The position numbers and the translations under genes are program-made. The notes beneath the pieces are model-generated. The model was not told the DNA's origin. It worked only from the letters and a program-made list of their open reading frames with translations, and made no database searches. 64,000 nt of DNA from Mycolicibacterium malmesburyense (GTDB lineage: Bacteria; Actinomycetota; Actinomycetes; Mycobacteriales; Mycobacteriaceae), in contig NZ_CVTB01000280.1 in NCBI RefSeq assembly GCF_001050015.1, positions 85,753 to 149,752 of the forward strand. The letters are read 5' to 3'. Below are positions 9,302 to 18,996 of the stretch, piece by piece (positions within the stretch are counted from its first letter, which is position 1; each line of letters opens with the position of its first letter).

Positions 9302-9314
9302 AGTTACTGTAACT
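9302..9314. promoter_or_regulatory. Palindrome abutting the desA2 start codon
   Basis: AGTTACTGTAACT is an inverted repeat with six-base arms around one central base, ending two bases before the desA2 ATG at 9317. No Shine-Dalgarno sequence is visible there. In mycobacteria desA1 and desA2 are known to be repressed by the TetR-type protein MadR; that this palindrome is its operator is an inference I cannot check against the published motif. Confidence 0.4.
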
Positions 9315-9316
9315 GC

Positions 9317-10144
9317 ATGGCACAGAAACCTGTACCGAATGCGCTGATCCTCGAACTCGAGCCGATCGTGCAGCAGGAGATGCGTCGTCACATCGACAGT
9401 GAGGACCTCTGGTACGCGCACGACTACGTGCCGTTCGACCAGGGCGAGAACTTCGCGTTCCTCGGCGGTAAGGACTGGGACCCGTCGCAGGTGACCCTGC
9501 CCAAGGACGTCACGGATGCGCTCGAGATCCTGCTCATCACCAAGGACAACCTCGCCAGTTTCCACCGCGAGTTCGTCTTCAGCTTCATCCTCGAAGAGAA
9601 GTGGGGCCGCTGGATCGGCCGGTGGACCGCCGAAGAGCACCTGCACGCGATCGCGCTGCGCAACTACCTCGTCGTCACCCGCGAGATCGATCCGGCCGCC
9701 AACGAGGACGTGCGCGTCGAGCACGTGATGAAGGGCTACCGCGCCGACACCTACAGCCAGATCGAGCGGCTGGTGTTCATGGCGTTCTTCGAGCGGGCCC
9801 ACGCCGTGTTCTGCCGCAACCTCGAGGCCAAGATCACCGAGCCGGTGCTCAAGGGCCTCATCGGGCGCATCGCCCGCGACGAGGAGCGCCACGAGGAGTT
9901 CTTCGCCAACCTCGTCGCGTACTTGCTGTCGACGAGCCGCGACGAGACCGTCGAGGCCATCGCGCGGCGCGCGGCCGAACTCCACGTCGTCGGCGGCGAC
10001 ATCGACGCCTACGCGGACAAGGTGGCCCACGTCGCCGAGGCCGGGATCTTCGGGCCGCGGGAGCTGCGCCAGGTGACCGCCGACCGGATCGCCGCATGGG
10101 GTCTGGCCGACGAGCCGAAACTGCGCGAGTTCACCTCCGCGTAA
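9317..10144 (+). CDS. desA2: Acyl-ACP desaturase DesA2
   Basis: A 275-residue ferritin-like di-iron protein, the same length as M. tuberculosis DesA2 (Rv1094) and similar throughout (MAQKPV start, HDYVPFDQGENFAFLGG). The iron-ligand motifs are visible as EEHLH in GRWTAEEHLHAIALRNY and EERHE in IARDEERHEEFFANL. DesA-type enzymes introduce double bonds in acyl-ACP chains feeding mycolic acid synthesis; DesA2 has a more divergent active site than plant stearoyl-ACP desaturases. The ATG at 9317 matches the known N-terminus; the in-frame ATG at 9299 has no support. It probably has its own promoter with the palindrome at 9302-9314. Confidence 0.95.
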   Translation: MAQKPVPNALILELEPIVQQEMRRHIDSEDLWYAHDYVPFDQGENFAFLGGKDWDPSQVTLPKDVTDALEILLITKDNLASFHREFVFSFILEEKWGRWIGRWTAEEHLHAIALRNYLVVTREIDPAANEDVRVEHVMKGYRADTYSQIERLVFMAFFERAHAVFCRNLEAKITEPVLKGLIGRIARDEERHEEFFANLVAYLLSTSRDETVEAIARRAAELHVVGGDIDAYADKVAHVAEAGIFGPRELRQVTADRIAAWGLADEPKLREFTSA

Positions 10145-10164
10145 CCGGGCGCTCATCGCCGCGG

Positions 10165-10452
10165 ATGAGCAGCGGCGACACTACGGCGCGCCTGCACGGC
10201 GCATGTGCCACAACGGGAGTAGCGTCGTTTGCGATGGCTAGCGACGTGCTTTGCTGTCCGGGCGGTACCCGATCGTTGCGATCACGAGAGGGCCGGCCCC
10301 GGCCCTGGTGCCGCAGTGTCCGCCGACGGTTCGCGGGGGACCCGCGGATAGCAGGAGCGCTACGTGATCGATTCGCCTCTCCGGACATACGTGCTCGACA
10401 CCTCCGTGCTGTTGTCAGATCCCTGGGCCTGCACGCGCTTTGCCGAGCATGA
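10165..10452 (+). CDS. Candidate phoAT-like small ORF overlapping phoH2
   Basis: A 95-codon open frame begins with ATG 20 bp after desA2 and runs 89 bp into phoH2 in a different frame. The predicted product is basic and arginine-rich ([18 protein letters not shown]). Mycobacterial phoH2 is reported to be cotranscribed with a short upstream gene, phoAT, encoding an antitoxin that overlaps it. This ORF is in the right place, but I cannot confirm homology and a chance GC-rich frame is possible; an internal ATG at about 10234 is an alternative start. The 10145-10363 stretch also holds a perfect 8-bp-arm hairpin at 10289-10306. Confidence 0.35.
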   Translation: MSSGDTTARLHGACATTGVASFAMASDVLCCPGGTRSLRSREGRPRPWCRSVRRRFAGDPRIAGALRDRFASPDIRARHLRAVVRSLGLHALCRA

Positions 10453-11677
10453 GGTCGTGGTCCCGCTGGTGGTGATCAGCGAACTCGAAGCCAAGCGACA
10501 CCATCATGAGCTCGGCTGGTTCGCGCGTCAGGCCCTGCGGCTGTTCGACGATCTGCGGCTCGAACACGGTCGACTCGATCAGCCGATTCCCGTTGGCACA
10601 CAGGGCGGCTCGCTGCACGTCGAACTCAACCACAGCGATCCGTCGGTACTGCCCGCCGGATTCCGCACCGACAGCAACGATGCCCGGATCCTCACCGTCG
10701 CTGCCAATCTCGCCGCCGAGGGCAAGCACGTCACCCTGGTGAGCAAGGACATCCCGCTGCGGGTGAAGGCCGGTGCGGTCGGGTTGGCGGCCGACGAGTA
10801 CCACGCCCAGGACGTCATCACCTCCGGGTGGACGGGCATGGCCGAGGTCGAGGTACTCCCCGACGACGTCGACGCGTTGTTCGCCGATGGGGAGATCGAC
10901 CTCGAAGCGGCCCGAAACCTGCCCTGCCACACCGGTATCCGGCTGCTCGGCGGAACGTCGCACGCGCTGGGACGGGTGACCCCGGAGAAGCGGGTGCAGC
11001 TGGTGCGCGGTGACCGCGAGGCCTTCGGTCTGCGCGGTCGCTCGGCCGAACAGCGGGTGGCGCTGGACCTGTTGCTCGACGAGTCCGTCGGCATCGTCTC
11101 GCTCGGCGGCAAGGCGGGCACCGGTAAGTCGGCACTCGCGCTGTGCGCCGGCCTGGAGGCCGTGCTCGAGCGTCGCACACAACGCAAGGTCGTGGTGTTC
11201 CGTCCGCTCTACGCGGTCGGGGGACAGGATCTGGGCTATCTGCCCGGTAGCGAGAGCGACAAGATGGGTCCCTGGGCGCAGGCGGTCTTCGACACGCTCG
11301 AAGGTCTGGCCAGTCCGGCGGTGCTCGAAGAGGTGCTCTCGCGCGGCATGCTCGAGGTGCTGCCGCTGACCCACATCCGGGGGCGGTCGCTGCACGACTC
11401 GTTCGTGATCGTCGACGAGGCGCAGTCGCTGGAGCGCAACGTGCTTCTGACGGTGCTGTCACGGTTGGGCGCCGGCTCGCGCGTGGTGCTCACCCACGAT
11501 GTCGCCCAGCGCGACAACCTGCGCGTCGGCAGGCATGACGGCGTGGCCGCGGTGATCGAGAAGCTCAAGGGGCACCCGCTGTTCGCGCACATCACGCTGC
11601 TGCGCAGCGAGCGCTCACCGATCGCCGCGCTGGTGACCGAGATGCTCGAGGAGATCAGCCCCGGCGCCCTGCCCTGA
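10364..11677 (+). CDS. phoH2: PhoH2: PIN-domain ribonuclease fused to PhoH ATPase
   Basis: A 437-residue two-domain protein equivalent to Rv1095. Residues 1 to about 150 form a PIN ribonuclease domain with acidic residues in [12 protein letters not shown] (Asp12), ISELEAKR and [13 protein letters not shown] linker leads to a PhoH ATP-dependent RNA helicase-like domain with Walker [12 protein letters not shown] near residues 248-258, and a later [12 protein letters not shown]alker B. Mycobacterial PhoH2 is reported to unwind and cleave RNA and to act as the toxin of a phoAT-phoH2 pair. The start is GTG at 10364, giving the conserved PIN N-terminus. All catalytic motifs look intact. Confidence 0.93.
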   Translation: MIDSPLRTYVLDTSVLLSDPWACTRFAEHEVVVPLVVISELEAKRHHHELGWFARQALRLFDDLRLEHGRLDQPIPVGTQGGSLHVELNHSDPSVLPAGFRTDSNDARILTVAANLAAEGKHVTLVSKDIPLRVKAGAVGLAADEYHAQDVITSGWTGMAEVEVLPDDVDALFADGEIDLEAARNLPCHTGIRLLGGTSHALGRVTPEKRVQLVRGDREAFGLRGRSAEQRVALDLLLDESVGIVSLGGKAGTGKSALALCAGLEAVLERRTQRKVVVFRPLYAVGGQDLGYLPGSESDKMGPWAQAVFDTLEGLASPAVLEEVLSRGMLEVLPLTHIRGRSLHDSFVIVDEAQSLERNVLLTVLSRLGAGSRVVLTHDVAQRDNLRVGRHDGVAAVIEKLKGHPLFAHITLLRSERSPIAALVTEMLEEISPGALP

Positions 11678-11680
11678 CGG

Positions 11681-11893
11681 CTAGCGGCGACGGTTGCCGC
11701 GGACCAGGTACCAGCCCGCGGCCGCCGCTCCGCCGAGCGCCACCATCCGATCGGCGCGGTCGCGTGGCAGGTCCAGCAGCGAAACCAGGCCCAGCACCGC
11801 GAATCCGGTGCCGAGGGCGGGCTGGCTGGTGGCCGTCGTGACCAGGGCGGTGCTCTGATCGGTCAGGGTCGCACGGGCTTCGTCGAGACGCAC
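11681..11893 (-). CDS. Small conserved hypothetical protein, likely membrane-associated
   Basis: A 70-residue protein starting at GTG. It has a polar N-terminal stretch (DEARATLTDQSTALVTTATSQ), a moderately hydrophobic middle (GTGFAVLGLVSLL), a second hydrophobic segment (MVALGGAAAAGWYLV) and a basic RGNRRR end. That pattern suggests two short membrane helices with a cytosolic basic tail. It ends three bases after phoH2 on the opposite strand and lies 82 bp downstream of LAL1 in the same direction. Function unknown. Confidence 0.5.
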   Translation of the reverse strand: MRLDEARATLTDQSTALVTTATSQPALGTGFAVLGLVSLLDLPRDRADRMVALGGAAAAGWYLVRGNRRR

Positions 11894-11975
11894 CGGTCCT
11901 CCAGTCGATGGCGGGTGGCGAGACAGCGATTCGACGGTAGAACGCGCGACCCGACCGGAGGAATAGGGTGTTTCC

Positions 11976-14753
11976 CTACGCGTGGTCCCCCGTTTGCGTC
12001 CCGCCTGGGCGGCCGACGTGGCGGCCCAGCTCGGCGCGCGACTTGATGCCCAGCTTGCGGTAGATGCGCGCCAGGTTGGCCTCGACGGTCTTGGGGCTGA
12101 TGAACAGCGTGGCCGCGACGTCGCGGTTCTTCATGCCGGAGGCGACGAGTTCGGCGACGCGCTGCTCGGACGGGGTCAGCTCGCCGGTGCGTTGCGGTCC
12201 GACGTTCGCGCGGGAGATCTCGGCGCGGGCCCGCGCCGCCCAGAGCGGAATGTCGAGACGCTCGAAGGTCTCCATGGCCTCCTGGAGATGGGCCGAGGCC
12301 GAATCCTTCTTGCGCTGACGACGTTCGATCTGCCCGAGAACCAGCAGTGTCCGTGCGCGTTCGAACGGCATCGAGAGCTTTCGATGTGTGGCGATCGCCC
12401 GCTGTGCCGCCTCGTGGGCGCCGTCGAGGTCGCCGAGCGCGGCGAGCAGCATCGCGCGTGCCCGCGCTCCCACCGCGAGCATCCACTCCCGGTTCACCCG
12501 TCGACCGTTGTTCTCCAGCGCCGCGGTGAGCCGCTCCGCCTCGACGAGGCGATCCAGATGTATCAACGCCTCGATCGCATCCGGCAGATAGGCCGCATTG
12601 GGTAGCTCGGTCGGCGTGTTGTCGGGGTCGAACTCCGAGAGCATCGGCTGGAGCGCGGCCGCCGCGGCCTCGTAGTTGCCCAGCGAGACCTCGAGGAATG
12701 CCAGCGTCGCCCGCACCCGCTGCGCCATGCGGAATGTGCCTGTCTGCCTTGCGCATTCGAGTGCGGCCTCGATCGCCCGGCGGGCGGCTTCTTCCTGTCC
12801 GGCGAACGCGGTCAGCTGCGCCCGCAGGCTCTGGGTCAGGAACATCGCGGTGTTCCCGCCCAGCTGCCGAGCCTTCTCCAGCGCATCCTCGGCGACGAGG
12901 CCGGCCGTCACGAAATCACCCCGCGCGATCGCGTTCGTCACCACATGCTGGGAGACGAACACGTGCTCGCCCTCCTCGCCCTTCTCCAGGCAACGCGCGC
13001 GGATCTTCTCCACGACGCCGCGCGCTTCGTCGAGTCGACCGGTCCACTCCAGCAGCAGGGCGTGTTGCATGGTGGGCCGGAACACCAAAGGTGTGTACGC
13101 CTCGGAATCCTCCAATCGCAGCGCGCGCTGCAAGCTCTCCTCGTCGTAGCCCTCGCCCGCGGCGAACCGGAGGATGACCAGCATCCCCAGCGACATGCTG
13201 AGCAAATGCGGATGGTCCAGGCTCTCGGCGGTGGCGACGGCCTCCACGGCGGTCTCCAGGCCCTGCTGCAATTGGTTGGCGTGAAAAAGTGTGTAGGCCA
13301 ACGTGATCAGGGTCTGCACGCGCAGTGCGTGGTTGCCGTGCACCTCCTCGAGGGCCTCGCGCAACAACCGCGCGCTCTCGATGAAGCCGTCCCCGTACAG
13401 CCGCACCACCGCCAGTCGGCTCAACGCCTCCGCGCGCAGCGCCCCCGTCGGCAACTGTTCGATCGCTTCTTCGAGCACCGCGGCCGCCCGCTCCTGATCC
13501 CCGGCATCGAAATGGTGCAGCGCCGAGCGCAGCCGCCGCTCCGCGGTGTCGCCGCCGAGGCTGATCGCCAGGTCCATCAGCTCGGCGGCCGCGGCCGGAG
13601 CGCCGCGCACCCGCGCGGATTCGGCCGCCATGTCGAGCGCGGCAAGGGTGACCTCGTCGCCTTTGGTGGTGGCCAGGGCCAGGTGTCGGGCCCGGAGTTC
13701 GGGTTCGTCGACCAGTTCGGCGAGCCGGCGGTGCATCGATCGGCGGCGGCGGGGGGACGCCTGGGAGTAGACGCCGCTGGCCAACAGCGGATGAGAGAAC
13801 CGGATCCGGTTGCCGTCGATCGCGATGATGCCCTTGCCCTCGGCGATCTCGAGCAACTCGACCAACCGGTCCTCGTCACCGATCGTCGCGTTCGAGACGA
13901 CCTCTACCGTCGGCACGGCGAGGCACGACGCGGCCAGCAGCGCGTCGTGGACCTCGGTGTCCAGGCTGCCCAGCCGGGTTTGCACCACGTCGGCCAGTGT
14001 TCGCGGCAGCGACGCGTCGATGCCCGGTGCCCGTTCGTCGAGTGAGCGGGCCAATTCGATGGCATAGAACGGGTTTCCGCCCGACACCTGGTGGATCCGG
14101 CCGATGGTGGGGCGCGAGAACGGGCGGCGCAACCGGGCCGATACCGCCCGATGCAGATCGTGAACGGTCAACGGATTCAACCGGATTCGATCGACAGCGT
14201 CGGGCCGGGACAGCTCCAGCCAGTCGTCGGCGGTGCCGTCGCCGGGTTCGGTACGGAGGCTGGCCACCACCCCGGTGCGACCGGTCAGGCGGCGCACCGC
14301 GAACGCGATGACGTGCTTGCTGGACGGATCGAGCCACTGCAGGTCGTCGATGGCCAGCAGCACGGGGCGGTCCTCGCTGAGCCGTTCGACCACCGAGAGG
14401 AACGCGGCGGCCACCGCGCGCTGGTCGGTCACGGCATCGTTGTCCGCCCGCAGCAGCACCTGGTCGACCGCGAGGAGTTGCGGAGTCGGCAGGTCGGCCC
14501 ATGTGCGCGGGTCGGCCTCCTCGAGCAGGTCGGCCAGCGCGGTGTACGCGAGCACCGACTCCGCCGCCGCCGGTCGCGTCGACAGCACATGGAATCCGCG
14601 CTGCTGCGCGTGCTCGACGGCGGCCAACCACAGCGTCGTTTTACCGATCCCGGGTTCGCCGTCGATCAGCAGCGCCGCGGGGCCCTGCGCCGTCGAGTCC
14701 AGGAAGGCGGCGATGGCGCGCTGATGCGTCGACTGGCCGATCACCCCTGGCAT
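11976..14753 (-). CDS. LuxR-family LAL (MalT-like STAND) regulator 1
   Basis: A 925-residue large ATP-binding LuxR regulator. Walker A GEPGIGKTTLW is near residue 32-42, Walker B is in VLLAIDDLQWLDPSS, and GNPFYAIELA is the typical winged-helix/sensor block of AAA/STAND regulators. A long helical TPR-like region follows. The C-terminal LuxR helix-turn-helix reads LTPSEQRVAELVASGMKNRDVAATLFISPKTVEANLARIY. No membrane segments or signal peptide. It is a clear paralogue of the next gene upstream (40 bp away, same strand), so the two probably arose by tandem duplication. The inducer and targets cannot be told from sequence. Confidence 0.92.
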   Translation of the reverse strand: MPGVIGQSTHQRAIAAFLDSTAQGPAALLIDGEPGIGKTTLWLAAVEHAQQRGFHVLSTRPAAAESVLAYTALADLLEEADPRTWADLPTPQLLAVDQVLLRADNDAVTDQRAVAAAFLSVVERLSEDRPVLLAIDDLQWLDPSSKHVIAFAVRRLTGRTGVVASLRTEPGDGTADDWLELSRPDAVDRIRLNPLTVHDLHRAVSARLRRPFSRPTIGRIHQVSGGNPFYAIELARSLDERAPGIDASLPRTLADVVQTRLGSLDTEVHDALLAASCLAVPTVEVVSNATIGDEDRLVELLEIAEGKGIIAIDGNRIRFSHPLLASGVYSQASPRRRRSMHRRLAELVDEPELRARHLALATTKGDEVTLAALDMAAESARVRGAPAAAAELMDLAISLGGDTAERRLRSALHHFDAGDQERAAAVLEEAIEQLPTGALRAEALSRLAVVRLYGDGFIESARLLREALEEVHGNHALRVQTLITLAYTLFHANQLQQGLETAVEAVATAESLDHPHLLSMSLGMLVILRFAAGEGYDEESLQRALRLEDSEAYTPLVFRPTMQHALLLEWTGRLDEARGVVEKIRARCLEKGEEGEHVFVSQHVVTNAIARGDFVTAGLVAEDALEKARQLGGNTAMFLTQSLRAQLTAFAGQEEAARRAIEAALECARQTGTFRMAQRVRATLAFLEVSLGNYEAAAAALQPMLSEFDPDNTPTELPNAAYLPDAIEALIHLDRLVEAERLTAALENNGRRVNREWMLAVGARARAMLLAALGDLDGAHEAAQRAIATHRKLSMPFERARTLLVLGQIERRQRKKDSASAHLQEAMETFERLDIPLWAARARAEISRANVGPQRTGELTPSEQRVAELVASGMKNRDVAATLFISPKTVEANLARIYRKLGIKSRAELGRHVGRPGGTQTGDHA

Positions 14754-14793
14754 CCCCCCAGAATCGCAGCTGAGTCGAAATCGGGCGACATCG

Positions 14794-17517
14794 CTATACC
14801 CCTTGACGCCCCGGGTGACTCATCGCACGGGTCAGTTCGGCGCGCGAGTGGATGCCGAGCTTGCGGTACACCCGCGCGAGGGTGGCCTCCACGGTCTTTG
14901 CGCTGAGAAACAATTCACCCGCCACGTCGCGGTTGGTCAGGCCTGCGGCCGCCAGCTCCGCGATGCGCCGTTCGGCGGCGGTCAGCGCGGCCGGCACCGA
15001 CGCGGCGGCCCGCAGTTCGTCGCGCGAAGCCCTGGCCCGGTCCGCCCACACCGGCGTGCCGAGAGCTTCGAAGGCGGCCAACGCCTCGTTCAGCGTCGCC
15101 GCGGCCTCATCCTCGCCCAACCGGGCCTGCAACTGCCCGAGCAGCAGTTGGGTTCTTGTGCGTTCGAACGGCATCGCAAGCCGGGCGTGCTCCTCCATCG
15201 CTCGGTGCGCGCAATCGACGGCCCCGCGCAGATCACCGTCGTGCGCGCGCAGCATGGCTCGGCAGCGGCCGCCGACCGCGAGCATCCACGCCCGGTCGAG
15301 GCGACCTCCATTGCGTTCCAGCGCGGCCACCAGCGGTTCGGCGTCGGCCGCGCGGCCCAGTTCGACGAGCGCCTCGACCGCGTCGGGCACGAACGCCGCC
15401 GCTTGGATCTCGGTGGACTCCGGCGCGAGGCGCAACACCAGCGGCTCGAGGTAATCCATCGCCGCGCCGTAGTTTCCGAGTGACACCTCCAGGAAACCGA
15501 GCGCCGTCAGCGCCCAGTCCTCGTGCCACGCGGTGCCGCTGCGTCGACAGGCGTCGATCGCATCGGCGGCCGCCAGCCGGGCCCTGCTCTCGGCGCCGTC
15601 GTGGGCGGCCAGCCAAGCCTGCAACACCAGGCTGAGCATCGTCGGGAACTCGCCGCCGAGTTGCCGTGCCAGTTCGGCGATTTCGCGGGCGATCCGCTTG
15701 GCCTCGGCGAAGTCCGCGCGCCAGATCCGGGTCAACGCGACGTAGAAGTCGACGAAGACGACTTCGCCTTCTTCGCCTCTTTCGGTGCAGCGGCGCGATA
15801 CCTCCCGCATGCGCTCGTACGCGGCGTCGAGTTCGCCGATGCAAGCGAGAATCAACGCGTGTTCGACGCTCGGCCGCAACATGATCGGCGTGAAGGACTC
15901 GGTGTCTTCGAGTTCGAGGGCGTGGCGCATGCTCGCCTCGTCCACACCGCCGCCCAGAAAGAACTGCATCGTCGCGCGGACCCCGAGGGCCAGGCTCACC
16001 AGACCGGGGACACCGAGCGCTTCGGCGCACGCCACGGCCTCCTCGGCACGGCGCCTGCCCCCCGCAGGGTCACCGGTCATGAACAACCCGTACGCCAGTG
16101 TGGTGAGCATGATCGCCTTCGGCGGGCCGTCGGGATCGTCCTCGGCGAGCGCGGTCGCCAGCAGTTCGACCGCCTCGGTGTAACCGTCGTCGATGAACCG
16201 CACCACCGCCAGCATGTGCCGGGCTTCGGCCCGCAGCGGCCCCGGTTCCAAATCGCCGACGACGCCCTGCAGCAGCGTGCACGCCCTCGGCGGATCCCCG
16301 CCGTCAAAGCAGTACGCCGCCAACCGCATACGCCGTTCGGGGGTGTCGCCGCCGAGCGAGAGGGCGAGCTCGATCAGCTCTGCCGCCGCCGCGGGGGCGC
16401 CGCGCGCGTGGGCGGTCGCGGCCGCCCGCTCGAGCGCGCCGACCGTGGCCTCGTCCCCGGAGGTTGCCGCGAGCGCGAGGTGGCGCGCCTGCAACTCGGG
16501 CTCGTCGACCACGGCGGCGAGCTTGCCGTGCATGCGCCTGCGCTCGTCCGCGGAGACGCCGGTGTAGACGCCCGTGGCCAACAACGGATGCGCGAACCGG
16601 ATGCGGCTGCCCTCGATGACGACCACGCCGTGCTGCTCGGCGGACTCGAGCAACTCGACCGCCCGCTCGTGTTCGGTGTCGATCGCGGCGGCGACCAGGT
16701 CGACGGTGGGGTTGGCGATGGAGGCGGCGGCCAGCAGCGCGCCCATCGTCTCGGCGTTCAGTCCGCTCAACCGGGCTTCGACCACTGCGGCCAGCGTGTT
16801 CGGCAACGGTCCCTGCGCCTGGTCATCGGAGACCTTGGCCAGTTCGATTGCGTAGAACGGATTTCCGCCCGAGATCTGATATATGCGAGTCATCGTCGCG
16901 CGCGACAGCGGGCGCTCGAGGTGCTGGGCGACGACGGCGCGCAGCGCGGGTGATGTCAACGCTCGCAGCGATATACGTTGGGTGGCGTCGGGGCGGCGCA
17001 TCTGTAACCAGGTGCCGTCACCAACTCCGCTGTCGGTGCGCAGCGTGCCCAGGACACCGACCGGACCGGACAGCCGACGTGCGGTGTAGGACAACACGTG
17101 GGCGCTGGACGGGTCGACCCATTGCACATCGTCGACCGCCAGCAGCAGCGGCCGTCGCGCGGCCAGGCCCTCGATGACGGACAGGAACGCCGCCGCGACG
17201 GCGCGCCGGTCGGTGGCAGCGCCTTCGGCGCGGTCGGCGCGCCGGATCCTCTCGACGGCGCTCCGCTGGGCGGTGGGCAGGTCACCGAATTCGTCGGCGT
17301 CGACCTCGGCGAGCAGTTCGGCCAGTGTCGCGTAGGCGAGCACGGATTCGGCACCCGTGTTCCTGGCCGAGAGCACGCGGAAGCCCCGCCCCTGGGCGCG
17401 TTCCAGTGTCGCCTGCCACAGCGTGGTCTTGCCGATTCCGGCCTCGCCCTCGATCAACAGGGCCGACGGGGTGTGCGAGGCGGATTCGAGGAAGTCCGCT
17501 ACCGCCTTCCCCTCCAC
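14794..17517 (-). CDS. LuxR-family LAL (MalT-like STAND) regulator 2
   Basis: A 907-residue paralogue of LAL1 with the same layout: Walker A GEAGIGKTTLW, Walker B in LLLAVDDVQWVDPSS, a GNPFYAIELAKV block, a long TPR-like middle, and a C-terminal LuxR HTH (LTAAERRIAELAAAGLTNRDVAGELFLSAKTVEATLARVY). The GTG at 17517 is the only standard start in the open frame: a stop codon in the 3' end of fum closes the frame upstream. It lies 37 bp downstream of fum, suggesting cotranscription from glpX-fum. Regulatory targets unknown. Confidence 0.91.
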   Translation of the reverse strand: MEGKAVADFLESASHTPSALLIEGEAGIGKTTLWQATLERAQGRGFRVLSARNTGAESVLAYATLAELLAEVDADEFGDLPTAQRSAVERIRRADRAEGAATDRRAVAAAFLSVIEGLAARRPLLLAVDDVQWVDPSSAHVLSYTARRLSGPVGVLGTLRTDSGVGDGTWLQMRRPDATQRISLRALTSPALRAVVAQHLERPLSRATMTRIYQISGGNPFYAIELAKVSDDQAQGPLPNTLAAVVEARLSGLNAETMGALLAAASIANPTVDLVAAAIDTEHERAVELLESAEQHGVVVIEGSRIRFAHPLLATGVYTGVSADERRRMHGKLAAVVDEPELQARHLALAATSGDEATVGALERAAATAHARGAPAAAAELIELALSLGGDTPERRMRLAAYCFDGGDPPRACTLLQGVVGDLEPGPLRAEARHMLAVVRFIDDGYTEAVELLATALAEDDPDGPPKAIMLTTLAYGLFMTGDPAGGRRRAEEAVACAEALGVPGLVSLALGVRATMQFFLGGGVDEASMRHALELEDTESFTPIMLRPSVEHALILACIGELDAAYERMREVSRRCTERGEEGEVVFVDFYVALTRIWRADFAEAKRIAREIAELARQLGGEFPTMLSLVLQAWLAAHDGAESRARLAAADAIDACRRSGTAWHEDWALTALGFLEVSLGNYGAAMDYLEPLVLRLAPESTEIQAAAFVPDAVEALVELGRAADAEPLVAALERNGGRLDRAWMLAVGGRCRAMLRAHDGDLRGAVDCAHRAMEEHARLAMPFERTRTQLLLGQLQARLGEDEAAATLNEALAAFEALGTPVWADRARASRDELRAAASVPAALTAAERRIAELAAAGLTNRDVAGELFLSAKTVEATLARVYRKLGIHSRAELTRAMSHPGRQGV

Positions 17518-17554
17518 CGGGCGGTCGACCAGGTGCGACGAGGAGCGAAATCCC

Positions 17555-18973
17555 TTAGCGCCCGTCGTCTTTCACCTTGGCCATCGCCAACACATCGAGG
17601 CGCTTGTCCAATTCCTCCTCGGACAGCTTGTCGCCGATCAGGCCTCGATCGATGACGGTCTGACGGATGGTCTTCTTCTCCTTGAGCGCCTGTTTGGCTA
17701 CCGCGGCGGCCTCCTCGTAGCCGATCGCGGAGTTCAGCGGGGTGACGATCGACGGTGACGACTCGGCGAGCTCCCGCAGCCGGTCCTCGTTGGCCACCAG
17801 GCCGTCGATGCAGCGCTCGGCGAACAACTTCGACGAGTTGGTCAGGATCTTGAACGACTCGAGGATGTTGCGCGCCATCATCGGGATGTAGACGTTCAGC
17901 TCGAACGCACCGTTGCCGCCGCCCCACGCGATGGCGGCGTCGTTGCCGATCACCTGCGCGGCCACCTGCGTGACCGCCTCGGGGATCACCGGGTTCACCT
18001 TGCCCGGCATGATCGAGCTGCCCGGCTGCAGGTCCGGCAGCTGCAGCTCGCCGAGCCCGGTCAGCGGTCCGGAGCCCATCCAGCGGATGTCATTGGCGAT
18101 CTTGGTCAGCGACACGGCGATCGTGCGCAGCGCGCCCGACGCCTCGACCAGGCCGTCACGGGCGGCCTGGGCCTCAAAATGGTTCGCGGCGACCTGCAAT
18201 TCGGCCAGGCCGGTCTGCTCGCGCAGCACGGCGACGACGCGCTCGTCGAAGTCGTCGGGCGCGTTGAGCCCGGTGCCCACCGCGGTGCCGCCGATGGCCA
18301 GTTCGCCGAGTCGGGGGAGAGTGGCCTTGACTCGTTCGATGCCGGCCTCGATCTGGCGGGCGTAGCCGCTGAACTCCTGGCCCAGCGTCACCGGGACGGC
18401 GTCCATCAGGTGGGTGCGCCCGGACTTCACCACGGTGCGCCACTGCCGCGCCTTGCCGGCCAGCGATTCGTGCAGCACCTCGAGCGCGGGAATCAGATGG
18501 CGCACGGCGGCTTCCGTCGCGGCGATGTGCGTCGCGGTGGGGAAGGTGTCGTTCGACGACTGCGACATGTTGACGTCGTCGTTGGGGTGCACGGTCGTGC
18601 CGTTGCGCGCCGCGATGCCGGCGATCACCTCGTTGGTGTTCATGTTCGAGCTGGTGCCCGAGCCGGTCTGGAACACGTCGATGGGGAACTGGTCGTCGTG
18701 CAGGCCGTCGGCGATCTCACCGGCCGCGGCGATGATCGCGTCGGCCTTGTCCGCCGCGAGCAGGCCGAGGTCCTTGTTGACCTGTGCGCAGGCGCCTTTC
18801 AGCAGCCCGAGGGCCCGGATCTGGGTGCGCTCGAGGCCGCGGCCGGAGATCGGGAAGTTCTCCACCGCGCGCTGGGTCTGCGCGCGCCACAGCGCGTCGA
18901 CCGGCACCCGTACCTCGCCCATGGTGTCGTGCTCTATGCGGTACTCGGTCGCGCTGTCTGACTCGACGCTCAT
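17555..18973 (-). CDS. fumC: Fumarate hydratase class II
   Basis: A 472-residue class II fumarase (Rv1098c, called fum in M. tuberculosis), converting fumarate to malate in the TCA cycle as an iron-independent tetramer. The superfamily signature [11 protein letters not shown] is present, with the [16 protein letters not shown] block and the [21 protein letters not shown] block carrying the substrate-binding residues. Length matches the family (about 465-475). It starts 23 bp after glpX on the same strand, and 37 bp before LAL2. The start gives [24 protein letters not shown], the standard N-terminus. Confidence 0.97.
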   Translation of the reverse strand: MSVESDSATEYRIEHDTMGEVRVPVDALWRAQTQRAVENFPISGRGLERTQIRALGLLKGACAQVNKDLGLLAADKADAIIAAAGEIADGLHDDQFPIDVFQTGSGTSSNMNTNEVIAGIAARNGTTVHPNDDVNMSQSSNDTFPTATHIAATEAAVRHLIPALEVLHESLAGKARQWRTVVKSGRTHLMDAVPVTLGQEFSGYARQIEAGIERVKATLPRLGELAIGGTAVGTGLNAPDDFDERVVAVLREQTGLAELQVAANHFEAQAARDGLVEASGALRTIAVSLTKIANDIRWMGSGPLTGLGELQLPDLQPGSSIMPGKVNPVIPEAVTQVAAQVIGNDAAIAWGGGNGAFELNVYIPMMARNILESFKILTNSSKLFAERCIDGLVANEDRLRELAESSPSIVTPLNSAIGYEEAAAVAKQALKEKKTIRQTVIDRGLIGDKLSEEELDKRLDVLAMAKVKDDGR

Positions 18974-18996
18974 GAATGTCCTTACTTGTCAGGGGG

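Noticed and set aside
10289..10306. 8-bp-arm hairpin upstream of phoH2 as a terminator or riboswitch
   Set aside because: The loop is only two bases and no T-run or known riboswitch core is visible; recorded as part of the intergenic description only.
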